Below are positions 41,321-50,898 of a stretch of 64,000 bases of DNA, piece after piece (within the stretch, counting starts at the first letter, position 1; each line of letters begins with the position of its first letter). Source of the stretch: JAHRAW01 sp965262585 (GTDB lineage Bacteria; Pseudomonadota; Gammaproteobacteria; Arenicellales; Poriferihabitantaceae); contig OZ253546.1 of assembly GCA_965262585.1 (NCBI GenBank), forward strand, positions 806,001 through 870,000, read 5' to 3'. The translations under genes and the position numbers were made by a program. The notes beneath the pieces were generated by a model. It saw only the letters and a program-made list of their open reading frames with translations. It ran no database searches and was not told the DNA's origin.

Positions 41321-42511
41321 GTGAACCGACCCGGACATCCGCAGTTTGTACTGATTATCAGCATCTTGGTGCTTGCCAGTTCGGCAAGCATCATGTCTAC
41401 CGACATCTACGCACCAAGCCTGCCCCACCTATCGGGGTTTTTCGACACCGGCCCGAGCATGGTGCAACTTACCATCAGCCTTAACGTGTTGATGTTCGGT
41501 TTCGGGCAGATGATTCACGGACCCTTGTCCGACCGCTTCGGGCGCAAGCCGGTGTTGCTCATCGCTATCTTGCTGTTCACCGTGAGCAGTTTCGCTTGCG
41601 CCATGACCCGCAGCATCGAGGAATTGATTCTCGCGCGCATGTTGCAAGGTTTCATGGGAGCCGCGGAGGCGGTGATTTGTATGGCGGTGTTTAAGGATTT
41701 GTTTGACGAGAAACAACAAGTCCGGGCACTCGCTATTTTTGGCATGTCCATCGCCCTGGCACCGGCCATCGCCCCGATCATCGGCGGCTACATACATGTC
41801 TGGTTCGGCTGGCGTTTCAATTTTTACCTGATTGGCGTGCTCGGCGCGGTCACCACTTTTCTGATCTGGTGGCTGCTGCCCGAATCGTCTTCCCCGGACA
41901 CCGGCGCGCTCAAACCGGCCCGGGTTCTCGGCAACTACCGTGGCCTGTTGCGGGATAAACAGTTCATCACATACGCCGGTATGGTCGGCATCGGCATGGG
42001 CATCATCTACACCTTCATCACCGGCGGCCCGTTCATCCTGATACAACAACTGGGAATCCCCACCGAGGAATTCGGCTATTACCAAGCCTCGATAGTGGCG
42101 GCTTATTTTATCGGCAGTTTGATTTCAATGCGGGCGGTTAATTATGTAGAGACTGGCCGACTGCTCAACATCGGGCTGGGACTGGTGCTCGCCGGCGGCA
42201 TCTGCTTCCTCGCCGTGGTGACCGCCGACCGGGTCACCCCGAACACCTTCACCCTTTGCTTCTCCATCATGACGCTGGGACTGGGCCCCGTGTTTGCCGT
42301 AGCACCCTCCAAAGCCATGCTCGCCACCAACCACAGCACCGGCTCAGCAGCCGCCATGCTCGGCGGCGCGGAAATGTTGGTGGGCGGCCTAGCGGCGGGG
42401 GCAGTCAGTTTGCTCCACGACGGCAGCGCATGGCCGGTGGGCATCACCATCGCCGGGTTGATGGTGGTGACCGTGGGGTTGATGGCTGCTTCGCGGCGAC
42501 GAGTATCATAG
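41321..42511 (+). CDS. MFS transporter, Bcr/CflA drug-resistance family
   Basis: 396 residues from GTG 41321; the frame is open upstream through surE but that part is not coding. Twelve predicted helices; SSASIMSTDIYAPSLPHL and the MFS motif GPLSDRFGRKP mark the Bcr/CflA group, which exports drugs and small metabolites using protons. VRALAIFGMSIALAPAIAPI matches motif C of drug-proton antiporters. It is divergent from surE. Substrate unknown. Confidence 0.9.
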   Translation: MNRPGHPQFVLIISILVLASSASIMSTDIYAPSLPHLSGFFDTGPSMVQLTISLNVLMFGFGQMIHGPLSDRFGRKPVLLIAILLFTVSSFACAMTRSIEELILARMLQGFMGAAEAVICMAVFKDLFDEKQQVRALAIFGMSIALAPAIAPIIGGYIHVWFGWRFNFYLIGVLGAVTTFLIWWLLPESSSPDTGALKPARVLGNYRGLLRDKQFITYAGMVGIGMGIIYTFITGGPFILIQQLGIPTEEFGYYQASIVAAYFIGSLISMRAVNYVETGRLLNIGLGLVLAGGICFLAVVTADRVTPNTFTLCFSIMTLGLGPVFAVAPSKAMLATNHSTGSAAAMLGGAEMLVGGLAAGAVSLLHDGSAWPVGITIAGLMVVTVGLMAASRRRVS

Positions 42512-42893
42512 TTCGTCATTCCCGAACGATAGAAAAATAAGGAGCGCCAGCGACTATATTTTTCATCGTATCGGGAATCCAGAAGGCTAATAATGAGTCG
42601 GCTCTCGCCGGCATGTTTCACTGGATTCCCGTGTCCCCCAACTCGTCATTCCCGCTGTCGCGGAAATAACGACTTGGCGGCACGAGAATGACGAGTCTGG
42701 GAGTCCTCATCGACAAACGAGGAAAATCAAAAGTGCGTCATTCCCGAACGATAGAAAAATAGGGAGCGCCAGCGACTATATTTTTCATCGTATCGGGAAT
42801 CCAGAAGGCTAATAAGGAGTCGGCTATCGCCGGACATGTTGTACTGGATTCCCGCTTTCACGAGAATGACGGCGGTGCGGCGTTAGCCGCTCC
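42512..42893. repeat. Dispersed hairpin repeats, two copies (after MFS gene)
   Basis: Two units of the same family as 3651-4444 lie in direct orientation, with TCATTCCCGAACGATAG at 42516 and 42738, 222 bases apart. Each has the 22-base imperfect arms ending in TATCGGGAATCC. A shared spacer word (GGGAGTCCTCATCG at about 42698) also occurs before the first array at about 3715. No gene is visible; open frames through the repeat are accidental. Confidence 0.8.
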
Positions 42894-43568
42894 TTACGGA
42901 GTTATGCGTATCATCACACCGATCTTCAAGGTCGCTAGAAACATCCGTACGTTTTGCATAATAATTCCCTGGGCTTCGGCGTTGGGGTGGATGCCGTCGG
43001 TTTGGAACAGTGCTGGGTTATCCTCGATGCCATGCAAGAAAAATGGCAACAGCGGCGTTTTGGTGGCAGAGGCTACGCGCTGGTATACTAGTTCGAATTC
43101 GGCGGTGTATTTTTCGCCGTAGTTGGGTGGCAGTTTCATTCCCAGGAGGATGGGCTTTGCGTCTTGGGCGCGGGTTAGGCGCACCATTTTTAGCAGGTTT
43201 TGCTCCAGGGCTTCCAGTGAATTGCCGCGCAGACCATCGTTGCCGCCCAGTTCGATGATGACCCAGTCCGGTCGAATCCTGCGCAATGCCGAGGGCAAGC
43301 GTGCGACTCCGCCGGCGGTGGTGTCGCCGCTGATGCTGTCGTTGATGACATTAATTTCACCTCCCAGATCACGTGCCAGCAAATCAACCCAGCCTTCCCC
43401 GGATTGAAGTCGGTAGCCCGCGCTCAAACTATCGCCGACCACCAGAATGGTTGTTTCCGCATCGGCATGGCCCACGGGGGCAAGCGAGATTAATAGTGCG
43501 GCGCATAATGCGGCGCATAATCCGGCAAGGCGCGCAACCATTCGCCGGGGTAAGTTGTCACTATTCAT
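42894..43568 (-). CDS. tesA: GDSL lysophospholipase/thioesterase TesA
   Basis: 224 residues with a signal peptide (ARLAGLCAALCAALLISLAP). GDSL catalytic serine is Ser47 in VVGDSLSAGY; the oxyanion Asn is in ELGGNDGLRG and the Asp/His pair in DGIHPNAE. TesA is a periplasmic esterase, thioesterase and lysophospholipase. It diverges from ybbA-ybbP, as in E. coli. Confidence 0.93.
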   Translation of the reverse strand: MNSDNLPRRMVARLAGLCAALCAALLISLAPVGHADAETTILVVGDSLSAGYRLQSGEGWVDLLARDLGGEINVINDSISGDTTAGGVARLPSALRRIRPDWVIIELGGNDGLRGNSLEALEQNLLKMVRLTRAQDAKPILLGMKLPPNYGEKYTAEFELVYQRVASATKTPLLPFFLHGIEDNPALFQTDGIHPNAEAQGIIMQNVRMFLATLKIGVMIRITP

Positions 43569-43788
43569 AGACTTGTTTTTGGTTGGGGCGGTATGTTCCC
43601 GACAGGTATACTCTAAACTTGTCTAAATGGTTCGATATATTAATCTTAATTAACAAGGCGCTCTTTGAAGCGATAAACCCATCGAAAATATCACCGAAAA
43701 TACCACGGAAAACATCATCGAAGCCGACGGCGTCAATAAAATCGTCGAGGTCGGCGGACACTCCCTGCAAATCCTCAAGGATATACGC

Positions 43789-44385
43789 ATGAGCGTGAGT
43801 CGGGGCGAATCCGCGGCTATTGTCGGCGTCTCCGGATCCGGCAAATCCACTTTGCTGGGATTGCTGGCAGGGCTCGACTTGCCCTCCACCGGCGCCATTC
43901 GCACCGCCGCCCACACCATCACCGATATGAACGAAGACCAGCGCGCCGAAGTCCGCGCCCGGCATATCGGCTTTGTGTTTCAGTCGTTTCAACTCTTGCC
44001 CAACCTCACGGCGCTGGAAAACGTCATGCTGCCGCTGGAGATACTCAACCGCAGCGACATTGCCGAAACGGCGCGCTCTGCGCTGGCACGGGTTGGCCTT
44101 GAATCTCGGATGATTCACTATCCCAAACAACTTTCCGGCGGCGAACAACAACGCGCCGCCCTGGCCCGCGCTTTCGTCGCCGCCCCGGACATTCTATTCG
44201 CCGACGAACCCACCGGCAACCTCGACAAAAAAACCGGTGAGCGAGTCGCCGACTTGCTATTCGAAATGAACATCGAACACCACGCCACTCTGGTGCTGGT
44301 CACCCACAACCACGACCTCGCCAACCGCTGCCGGCGGATCTTCACCATGGATAGCGGCATGCTCTCGGAACGGGGCGAAACGTGA
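43789..44385 (+). CDS. ybbA: ABC transporter ATPase YbbA
   Basis: 198 residues from the first usable ATG, 43789. Walker A GVSGSGKSTLL, Q-loop FQSFQLLPNL, signature LSGGEQQRAALARA and Walker B ILFADEPTGNLD show a LolD/YbbA-type ATPase. Homologues begin about 35 residues earlier, and the frame upstream (43681-43788) encodes a matching stretch (IIEADGVNKIVEV, then LQILKDIR), yet it contains no ATG, GTG or TTG before an in-frame stop at 43666. Translation may therefore use a rare start such as ATC 43681, or the start is damaged. It overlaps ybbP by GTGA. Confidence 0.85.
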   Translation: MSVSRGESAAIVGVSGSGKSTLLGLLAGLDLPSTGAIRTAAHTITDMNEDQRAEVRARHIGFVFQSFQLLPNLTALENVMLPLEILNRSDIAETARSALARVGLESRMIHYPKQLSGGEQQRAALARAFVAAPDILFADEPTGNLDKKTGERVADLLFEMNIEHHATLVLVTHNHDLANRCRRIFTMDSGMLSERGET

Positions 44386-46886
44386 AGTTTCAGCAACAAT
44401 TCCGCTTCGCTCTGCGGCAGTTGGGGCGCGAATGGAAGGCGGGGGAATTGTATGTTTTGCTGCTGGCGTTGGTGATTGCCATCGGCAGCCACACCGCCAT
44501 CGGGCATTTCACCACGCGCATCAGCAGTGCCATGGCCGCCAACGCCAACGATGTTATCGGCGGCGATCTGACGCTGGTGGGCAGTCGACCCGCGGATGCG
44601 GCGATGCTGGAAAGGGCCGAGCAACTTGGCTTGCGGGTTGCGCGTGCGGTGCAGTTTTCCAGCGTCATCAGCACCAACGATGAAATTTTGCTGGTGGGGG
44701 TGAAGGCGGTGGACGACGGCTATCCGCTAAAAGGCAGTTTGAAAATCGCCACCGAATTGTATGGCCAGACGCAATCCGTCACAACCGGGCCGGCGGCTGG
44801 GGAGGCATGGGTGGAATCGCGGGTGCTGCGCGCCTTGCAACTGCAACCCGGCGATTATATTGAACTGGGGAAAACCCGACTGGCGGCCAGCCGCATACTC
44901 GCCTTCGAGCCCGACCGTGGGCGGAATTTTTATAGTTTCACGCCACGAGTACTCATCAACGCACAGGACCTTGAAAAAACCGGCATCCTGCAGCCGGCCA
45001 GCCGGGTGTGGTATCGATATATGTTTGCCGGCGCAACGCAATCGGTCGCCGAATACCGCGCTTGGGCGGAAGCGCATCGGTTGCCGGGGCAGCACATTCA
45101 CGGCCTCGGCGATGAACGCCCCGGAGTCGCCGAGGCCCTCGACAAAGCGCAACAATATATGGGGCTTGCCGGGTTGGTGGCGTTGCTGCTGGCGGCGGTG
45201 GCAATCGCCGGTGGCGGGCGGCATTACAGCGAACGACACTACGACACCAGCGCGCTGCTGCGTTGCATGGGTTGCCGGCAATTGGATATTGTGGTGATTT
45301 ATTTGATTCAGTTGTTGCTGCTGGCGTTGGTCGGCGGCTTGCTCGGCAACGGTGTCGGGTGGCTGGCTCAAGCCGGGTTGCTGACGGCAATATCCGCGTT
45401 GCTACCCGAGAACATTGCGCCGCCTCAGTGGTCTACTTTTTATTCCGGGCTGGTGCTGGCGTTCGTGGTGCTGATTGGCTTCACCTTGCCATCGGTGCTA
45501 CGGCTGAAATCCGTGCCGCCTCAGCGAGTGTTGCGCAACGACCGCGTGCCGCTGCCGGTGTCGGCGTGGCTGGTATACGGCGGCGCCGTTGTGCTGGTGG
45601 CGGCGATGATGTGGGTTTATACCGGCAATCTGGTGCTGACCCTGGGGATGATTGGCGGCACGCTGGCGGTGCTGGCGGTCGCCACCTTGCTCATTAACGC
45701 TTTGTTCCGCCTGCTGAACGCATTGCTGCCCGGCATGCCGGTGAAAATCCGCGCCGGTATGCGCAATTTGGTGCGCAGGCGGCATCAGGCGACGGTGCAA
45801 ACTATGGCCTTCGGGCTGACCATTATGGCCATGCTGGTGGTGGTGTTTATCCGCACCGAGTTGATTGACGACTGGTCGAACGCCCTTCCCGAAGACGCGC
45901 CCAATCATTTTGTGCTGAACATCCAAAAAAGTGAAAGCATCGCGTATACGCAGTATCTCAAAGCGCACGAGATCAACGGCGGCGAACTTTATCCGGTGGT
46001 GCGCGGACGCCTGACGCGATTGAACGGCGAACCCATGGTGGATCATGTCAGCAAGGAAGATGAGCACGACGAAAGCCTGCAGCGCGACCTTAACCTGACT
46101 TGGTCGGCAACCCTGCCGCCGGACAACGAGATTATCGCCGGGCGGTGGTGGAGCGAAGACGCCGATGAACCGCTGGCGTCGGTGGAGTCGGAACTGGCAC
46201 AGCGACTCAACATCAACCTCGGCGACCGCCTGACTTTGTTCACCGGTGAACAGGAATGGCAAGCGCGGGTCGGCAGCATCCGCCGCGTGCAGTGGGATAA
46301 CTTCAAACCAAATTTCTACCTGATATTCAACCCCGGCACCCTCGACCACCTGCCCGCCACATGGATTAACAGTTTCCATCTGGACGGCCCGGACAAGGGC
46401 AAACTGGTGGGGCTGGTGAAACGCTTTCCGTCCATCACCCTGCTGGAAGTGGACATCATCCTGAATCAGGTCAAGGACATCATCCGCCAGGTCACGCTGG
46501 CCATCGAGGCCATCCTCGGTTTCGTGCTGGCGGCGGGCGTGGTGGTGACGCTGGCCGCCATCAAGTCGAGCATGCGGGAACGAATGCGCGAAGGAGCGTT
46601 GCTGCGCACCCTCGGTGCTGAACGGGCATTGCTCCGACAAAGCCAGTGGAGCGAATTCGCCGGAATGGGATTGCTGTCTGGAATGTTCGGCGTACTCGGC
46701 GCCGAAATCATCAACGCGCTGCTATACCACCGAGTATTCGAACTAGACTACGCACCGGCATGGTGGGCGTGGCCAGTGATTCCGATACTCTCAGCGGTAC
46801 TCATCGGCCTCGCCGGCGTGGCCGGCAGCAGCCGCGTATTACGACAAAGCCCGATTGCTTCTTTACGCCAGTGGGAATCGGGATGA
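44382..46886 (+). CDS. ybbP: ABC transporter permease YbbP (FtsX family)
   Basis: 834 residues from GTG 44382. N-terminal helix (YVLLLALVIAIGSHT), a large periplasmic domain, then FtsX-type helices near 265-290 (GLAGLVALLLAAVAIAGGG), 310-340, 360-380 and a second set near the C-terminus. Partner of YbbA. The pair is thought to extract or export a lipophilic or surface substrate and sits beside tesA in many gammaproteobacteria. Substrate undetermined. Confidence 0.92.
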   Translation: MKFQQQFRFALRQLGREWKAGELYVLLLALVIAIGSHTAIGHFTTRISSAMAANANDVIGGDLTLVGSRPADAAMLERAEQLGLRVARAVQFSSVISTNDEILLVGVKAVDDGYPLKGSLKIATELYGQTQSVTTGPAAGEAWVESRVLRALQLQPGDYIELGKTRLAASRILAFEPDRGRNFYSFTPRVLINAQDLEKTGILQPASRVWYRYMFAGATQSVAEYRAWAEAHRLPGQHIHGLGDERPGVAEALDKAQQYMGLAGLVALLLAAVAIAGGGRHYSERHYDTSALLRCMGCRQLDIVVIYLIQLLLLALVGGLLGNGVGWLAQAGLLTAISALLPENIAPPQWSTFYSGLVLAFVVLIGFTLPSVLRLKSVPPQRVLRNDRVPLPVSAWLVYGGAVVLVAAMMWVYTGNLVLTLGMIGGTLAVLAVATLLINALFRLLNALLPGMPVKIRAGMRNLVRRRHQATVQTMAFGLTIMAMLVVVFIRTELIDDWSNALPEDAPNHFVLNIQKSESIAYTQYLKAHEINGGELYPVVRGRLTRLNGEPMVDHVSKEDEHDESLQRDLNLTWSATLPPDNEIIAGRWWSEDADEPLASVESELAQRLNINLGDRLTLFTGEQEWQARVGSIRRVQWDNFKPNFYLIFNPGTLDHLPATWINSFHLDGPDKGKLVGLVKRFPSITLLEVDIILNQVKDIIRQVTLAIEAILGFVLAAGVVVTLAAIKSSMRERMREGALLRTLGAERALLRQSQWSEFAGMGLLSGMFGVLGAEIINALLYHRVFELDYAPAWWAWPVIPILSAVLIGLAGVAGSSRVLRQSPIASLRQWESG

Positions 46887-47200
46887 TGACGCACCGCCGT
46901 CATTCTCGTGCCCCAACTCGTTATTTCCGCGACAGCGGGAATAACGAGTTGGGGACACGGGAATCCAGTGAAACATGCCGGCGACAGCCGACTCCCTACA
47001 CCGTTATTCTCGCGAAAGCGGGAATCCAGTACAACATGTCCTGCGAGATCCGACTCCTTATTAGCCTTCTGGATTCCCGATACGATGAAAAATATAGTCG
47101 CTGGCGCTCCTTATTTTTCTATCGTTCGGGAATGACGAGTTGGGGACACGGGAATCCAGTACAACATGCCGGCGACAGCCGACTCATTATCTAGGTCGAG
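46887..47200. repeat. Dispersed hairpin repeat, one inverted copy (after ybbP)
   Basis: The same family appears in the opposite orientation: GATTCCCGATACGATG at about 47074 through CGTTCGGGAATGAC ending near 47135. Around it are CCCCAACTCG/CGAGTTGGGG stems (46911-46955 region) and ATTCCCGC hairpins. No gene is visible. Together with the 3.7 and 42.5 kb loci, six main units occur in the window. Confidence 0.8.
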
Positions 47201-47267
47201 CGGCAGGATTAAAGATATAATTCGATACTGGCACGATTAGTCGGAACATTTTCATTACGCCGCCGTT

Positions 47268-49172
47268 TTGTTTATTCAAGCATTTTTTCAATGGCTGGAA
47301 GGCCTTTGCGACCCGTTCCCGTCGCCGCAACCGGCTAAACCGCCGCCGCATCTGGGCGGCTTCGTGGTTCATTACGCCAAACCGTTTTGGCCGCTGCTGC
47401 TGGCAAGCGCGATCCTTTCAACCATCATCGCGGTCATCGAGGTTTCGTTATACGCCTTTGTCGGCGACCTGATTGACTGGCTGGCGGTAACGGCGCGCGA
47501 GACCTTCTGGCAGACTCACCGATGGCGGCTACTCGTCATCGCGCTGCTGGTGTTGGTGCTGCTGCCGCTGCTCAAATTTCTTTACGAGGGCATCGTTCAT
47601 CAGGGAATGCTCGGCAACTTCGCAATGCGAACCCGCTGGCAGACGCATCGTTATCTGCTGCGCCAGAGCATCGAATTTTTCCAAAACGACTTCGCCGGGC
47701 GGATCGCCGCCAAGATGATGCAAACCTCGCTCGGCGTGCGCGAGGCGGTCATCAAAGTAACCGAAGTGATCCTTTATGTGGCGGTTTATTTCACCGCTAC
47801 GGTGGTTTTGTTCGCCACTAGCGATTTGCGGATGACCGCACCGATGATCGTCTGGCTGGCCGGTTATCTGCTGACCTTGCGATATTTCGTACCCAAATTG
47901 CGCGCCGCCTCGATGCAGCAGGCGGAAGCGCGCTCGATGGTAACCGGGCGCGTGGTCGACAGTTATACCAACATCACCACCGTCAAGATGTTCGAACACG
48001 CCGACCACGAAGACCGCTACGCGCGCGAAGGTATGGACATTTTCCTCGCCACCGTCTATCGGCAGATGCGCCTCGCTACCTTGATGACGGTCACGCTGCA
48101 CTGCATCAACGCGGTGTTGTTATTTTCGGTCGCCGCCATGTCCATATGGCTGTGGCAGGTGGGCGCGGTCACCACCGGTGCGGTGGCGTTTTCGCTGGGG
48201 CTGGTGCTGCGTTTGCAGGGCGTGTCGCAATGGATTTTGTGGGAAGTCGCCAGTTTGTTTGAAAACATCGGCGTCATCGAGGACGGCATCAACATGATTT
48301 CCCGCGAAATCGCGGTTACCGATGATCACGCGGCGACCAATCTGACGGTCGCCGGCGGCCAAGTCGAATTCCGCGACATCCATTTCAACTACGGCAGCAT
48401 CACCCCCACCGGCGGCGTGATTAAAGGAATGTCGTTTACGGTGGTGGCCGGCGAGAAGATCGGCGTGGTTGGCCGTTCCGGTGCCGGCAAATCGACGCTA
48501 GTCAACTTGCTGCTTCGATTCTATGACCTCGAACAGGGCGCGATTTTGATTGACGGTCAGGATATTTCGCGGGTTGCTCAAAACAGTTTGCGCGCGCATA
48601 TCGGCATGGTAACTCAGGACACTTCGTTGCTGCACCGTTCGGTGTTCGACAATATTTGCTACGGTAACGCCGGGGCAAGCATCGAGGAAGTCACCGCCGC
48701 CGCCAACCAAGCGCGCGCGCATGAATTCATCCTCGAACTCGAAGATTTTTCCGGACGCAAAGGTTACGAAGCGCATGTCGGCGAGCGCGGGGTTAAACTT
48801 TCCGGCGGCCAGCGGCAACGCATCGCCATCGCGCGGGTATTGTTGAAGAACGCGCCGATTCTGATTCTAGACGAGGCCACCAGCGCGCTCGATTCCGAAG
48901 TGGAAGCGGCCATTCAGGAGAGTTTATATAACCTCATGGAAGGCAAAACCGTAATCGCCATCGCCCACCGCTTGTCCACCATCGCCGCCATGGATCGGCT
49001 GATAATTATGGATTTGGGCAAGATCGTCGAGCAGGGAAACCACCACCAACTGCTGGAAAAAGGCGGCCTATACGCCGACTTGTGGGCGCGGCAGTCCGGC
49101 GGTTTCTTGGTATGCGAAGAACCATCAACCCCGCTCAAAAACCAGCGACAAGGCGAAATAATTGCCCGGTAA
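47268..49172 (+). CDS. ABC transporter, fused permease and ATPase (exporter type)
   Basis: 634 residues from TTG 47268; an in-frame stop at 47238 and no nearby ATG leave this as best start, with no clear SD. A six-helix exporter domain precedes an ATPase: Walker A GRSGAGKSTL, signature LSGGQRQRIAIARVLL, Walker B ILILDEATSALDSE, and IAIAHRLSTI. It is of the MsbA/multidrug type, probably a homodimer. No partner gene adjoins. Substrate could be lipid or drug; LPS-core genes lie nearby but that is weak evidence. Confidence 0.9.
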   Translation: MFIQAFFQWLEGLCDPFPSPQPAKPPPHLGGFVVHYAKPFWPLLLASAILSTIIAVIEVSLYAFVGDLIDWLAVTARETFWQTHRWRLLVIALLVLVLLPLLKFLYEGIVHQGMLGNFAMRTRWQTHRYLLRQSIEFFQNDFAGRIAAKMMQTSLGVREAVIKVTEVILYVAVYFTATVVLFATSDLRMTAPMIVWLAGYLLTLRYFVPKLRAASMQQAEARSMVTGRVVDSYTNITTVKMFEHADHEDRYAREGMDIFLATVYRQMRLATLMTVTLHCINAVLLFSVAAMSIWLWQVGAVTTGAVAFSLGLVLRLQGVSQWILWEVASLFENIGVIEDGINMISREIAVTDDHAATNLTVAGGQVEFRDIHFNYGSITPTGGVIKGMSFTVVAGEKIGVVGRSGAGKSTLVNLLLRFYDLEQGAILIDGQDISRVAQNSLRAHIGMVTQDTSLLHRSVFDNICYGNAGASIEEVTAAANQARAHEFILELEDFSGRKGYEAHVGERGVKLSGGQRQRIAIARVLLKNAPILILDEATSALDSEVEAAIQESLYNLMEGKTVIAIAHRLSTIAAMDRLIIMDLGKIVEQGNHHQLLEKGGLYADLWARQSGGFLVCEEPSTPLKNQRQGEIIAR

Positions 49173-49282
49173 ACCAAACTTCTCCCGCACACTTCAGATT
49201 GCGTACATTAGCAACGCCATGCAGCCCGTTTTTCCGATACAATGCGGGCAACGATAACCAGATTTACCGTTGGAGGAATCAA

Positions 49283-50116
49283 ATGGCCAAAAAATCTAAA
49301 TCTAGCCAAGATGAAGTACAAACCGCCGGCAAAGGCGGCAAGATCAAAAATTCCTATTATGAATCCGAACTGGCGCGGCTGCAGATCGAACTGGTTACGC
49401 TGCAGGAATGGATAAAAAAGGAAGGACTGAAAGTAATCGTCCTGTTCGAAGGGCGGGATGCGGCCGGGAAAGGCGGCGTGATCAAGCGTATCACGCAAGT
49501 ATTGAATCCGCGTGTATGCCGAGTTTCCGCGCTGCCTGCGCCGACCGAACGGGAAAAAACCCAGTGGTATTTTCAGCGGTATACGGAACACCTGCCCGCC
49601 GCCGGGGAAATGGTGCTGTTCGACCGCAGTTGGTACAACCGTGCCGGAGTCGAACGGGTAATGGGATTTTGTACCGACGCCGAATACCAGGAATTTATGC
49701 GCTCCTGCCCGGAGTTTGAACGCATGCTGGTGCGCAGTGGCATTCAGTTGATCAAATACTGGTTTTCAGTGCGCGACGACGAACAGGAAAAACGCTTTCA
49801 AGCGCGGCGGCTGGACCCCACCAAGCAGTGGAAACTAAGCCCGATGGACATCGAATCCAGAAACCGCTGGGTGGAATATTCCAAAGCCAAAGACGACATG
49901 TTCGCCCACACCGACATCAAACAGGCGCCGTGGTATGTGGTCGATGCCGACGTCAAAAAACACGCTCGGCTGAACTGCATTCACCACCTGCTGAGCATGA
50001 TTCCCTACCGGGATATCAAAGTCGACAAAGTGAAACTGGCGCCGCGCCAAACACAAGGCGCGTATGTTCGCCCGCCGATGTCGGATCAGACTTTTGTGCC
50101 GGCGGCGTATCCATGA
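49283..50116 (+). CDS. ppk2: Polyphosphate kinase 2
   Basis: 277 residues from ATG 49283, with GGAGG seven bases upstream; the upstream extension overlaps the ABC gene. PPK2 transfers phosphate between polyphosphate and nucleotides. Walker A-like GRDAAGKGG is at 57-65 and lid/Walker B DRSWYNR at 115-121; FSVRDDEQEKRFQAR is typical of single-domain class I. It ends 14 bases from the convergent kinase-like gene. Confidence 0.94.
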   Translation: MAKKSKSSQDEVQTAGKGGKIKNSYYESELARLQIELVTLQEWIKKEGLKVIVLFEGRDAAGKGGVIKRITQVLNPRVCRVSALPAPTEREKTQWYFQRYTEHLPAAGEMVLFDRSWYNRAGVERVMGFCTDAEYQEFMRSCPEFERMLVRSGIQLIKYWFSVRDDEQEKRFQARRLDPTKQWKLSPMDIESRNRWVEYSKAKDDMFAHTDIKQAPWYVVDADVKKHARLNCIHHLLSMIPYRDIKVDKVKLAPRQTQGAYVRPPMSDQTFVPAAYP

Positions 50117-50130
50117 TGGTTGCTTTGCGC

Positions 50131-50823
50131 TTACAAATCTTCCAGCACTTGCTTCAAATCAGGAAACGCGCGTGAGTTTCTGAGTTTTATCAGCAACCGC
50201 ACCCGCTCCCTTTCGCCCAATTCACAGCAATCCAGATAATCACCGAAAAACCGCCTAAGCCCATGGCGGGTCAGCGACAGATGATCTTCGGCGTAGCGCA
50301 GAATATTGAAAAAGTTGCCAACCCGGTTGCGCACCGAAACCGGCTTCGAGCGGAATTGAGTTGAACCAATATCCAGCAAAGCAAATGACCCATCTTCTTG
50401 CACCAGCACTTGCCCCAGGTGCAGGGCCTTGTAATATACGCCCCGCTGATGCAACGCACACAAGTAACCGGGCAGCCGCGCCAGAGCATGGCTTTGTTCG
50501 TTGGCATGCCCGCCACCCAGTTCACGAATCGTCTTGCCGGGCAGCAGCGGATACACCACCAGATACGCATCGAGGTGGCGGCATTTGGCACTCTTCTCCA
50601 CCATCACCGAGTGAAATCCCAACGCCCGCAGCCGCTCGGTATTGCGCTCAAACCGCCGCGCATACGGATAAAGCCGGTTCGAAGTGAACAACCCTTTTTG
50701 CCGAAACAACTTGACCACCTTGTTATCCGGGGTGAGATAGACATCGGGCCTGCGGCGTCCGCCGGACAGAACCTCGGCGCCTCGGATCAGTTGTTCGAAC
50801 TGGAGACGGGAAAGATTTTCCAT
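50131..50823 (-). CDS. LPS-core-region kinase-like protein (YrbL/WaaP superfamily)
   Basis: 230 residues from ATG 50823; the frame runs to 50862. It resembles the small kinase-fold proteins of LPS core clusters, with VYLTPDNKVVKLFR as a possible ATP-site lysine and ALHLGQVLVQEDGSFALLDI as the catalytic-loop region. In that loop the usual Asp after His is replaced (HLGQ), so it may be catalytically altered. It is divergent from waaG. Substrate unknown; a phosphate acceptor in the LPS core is plausible. Confidence 0.75.
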   Translation of the reverse strand: MENLSRLQFEQLIRGAEVLSGGRRRPDVYLTPDNKVVKLFRQKGLFTSNRLYPYARRFERNTERLRALGFHSVMVEKSAKCRHLDAYLVVYPLLPGKTIRELGGGHANEQSHALARLPGYLCALHQRGVYYKALHLGQVLVQEDGSFALLDIGSTQFRSKPVSVRNRVGNFFNILRYAEDHLSLTRHGLRRFFGDYLDCCELGERERVRLLIKLRNSRAFPDLKQVLEDL

Positions 50824-50898
50824 GCCGCATGATAGTATAAAATACCCTGCAAAATACTCCACAAAATACCCCGCGAAAGCGGCGGAAGGAGCGTTGCA

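Noticed and set aside
43561..44151. 196-codon minus-strand frame opposite ybbA
   Set aside because: It lies opposite a clear ABC ATPase and shows no family features.
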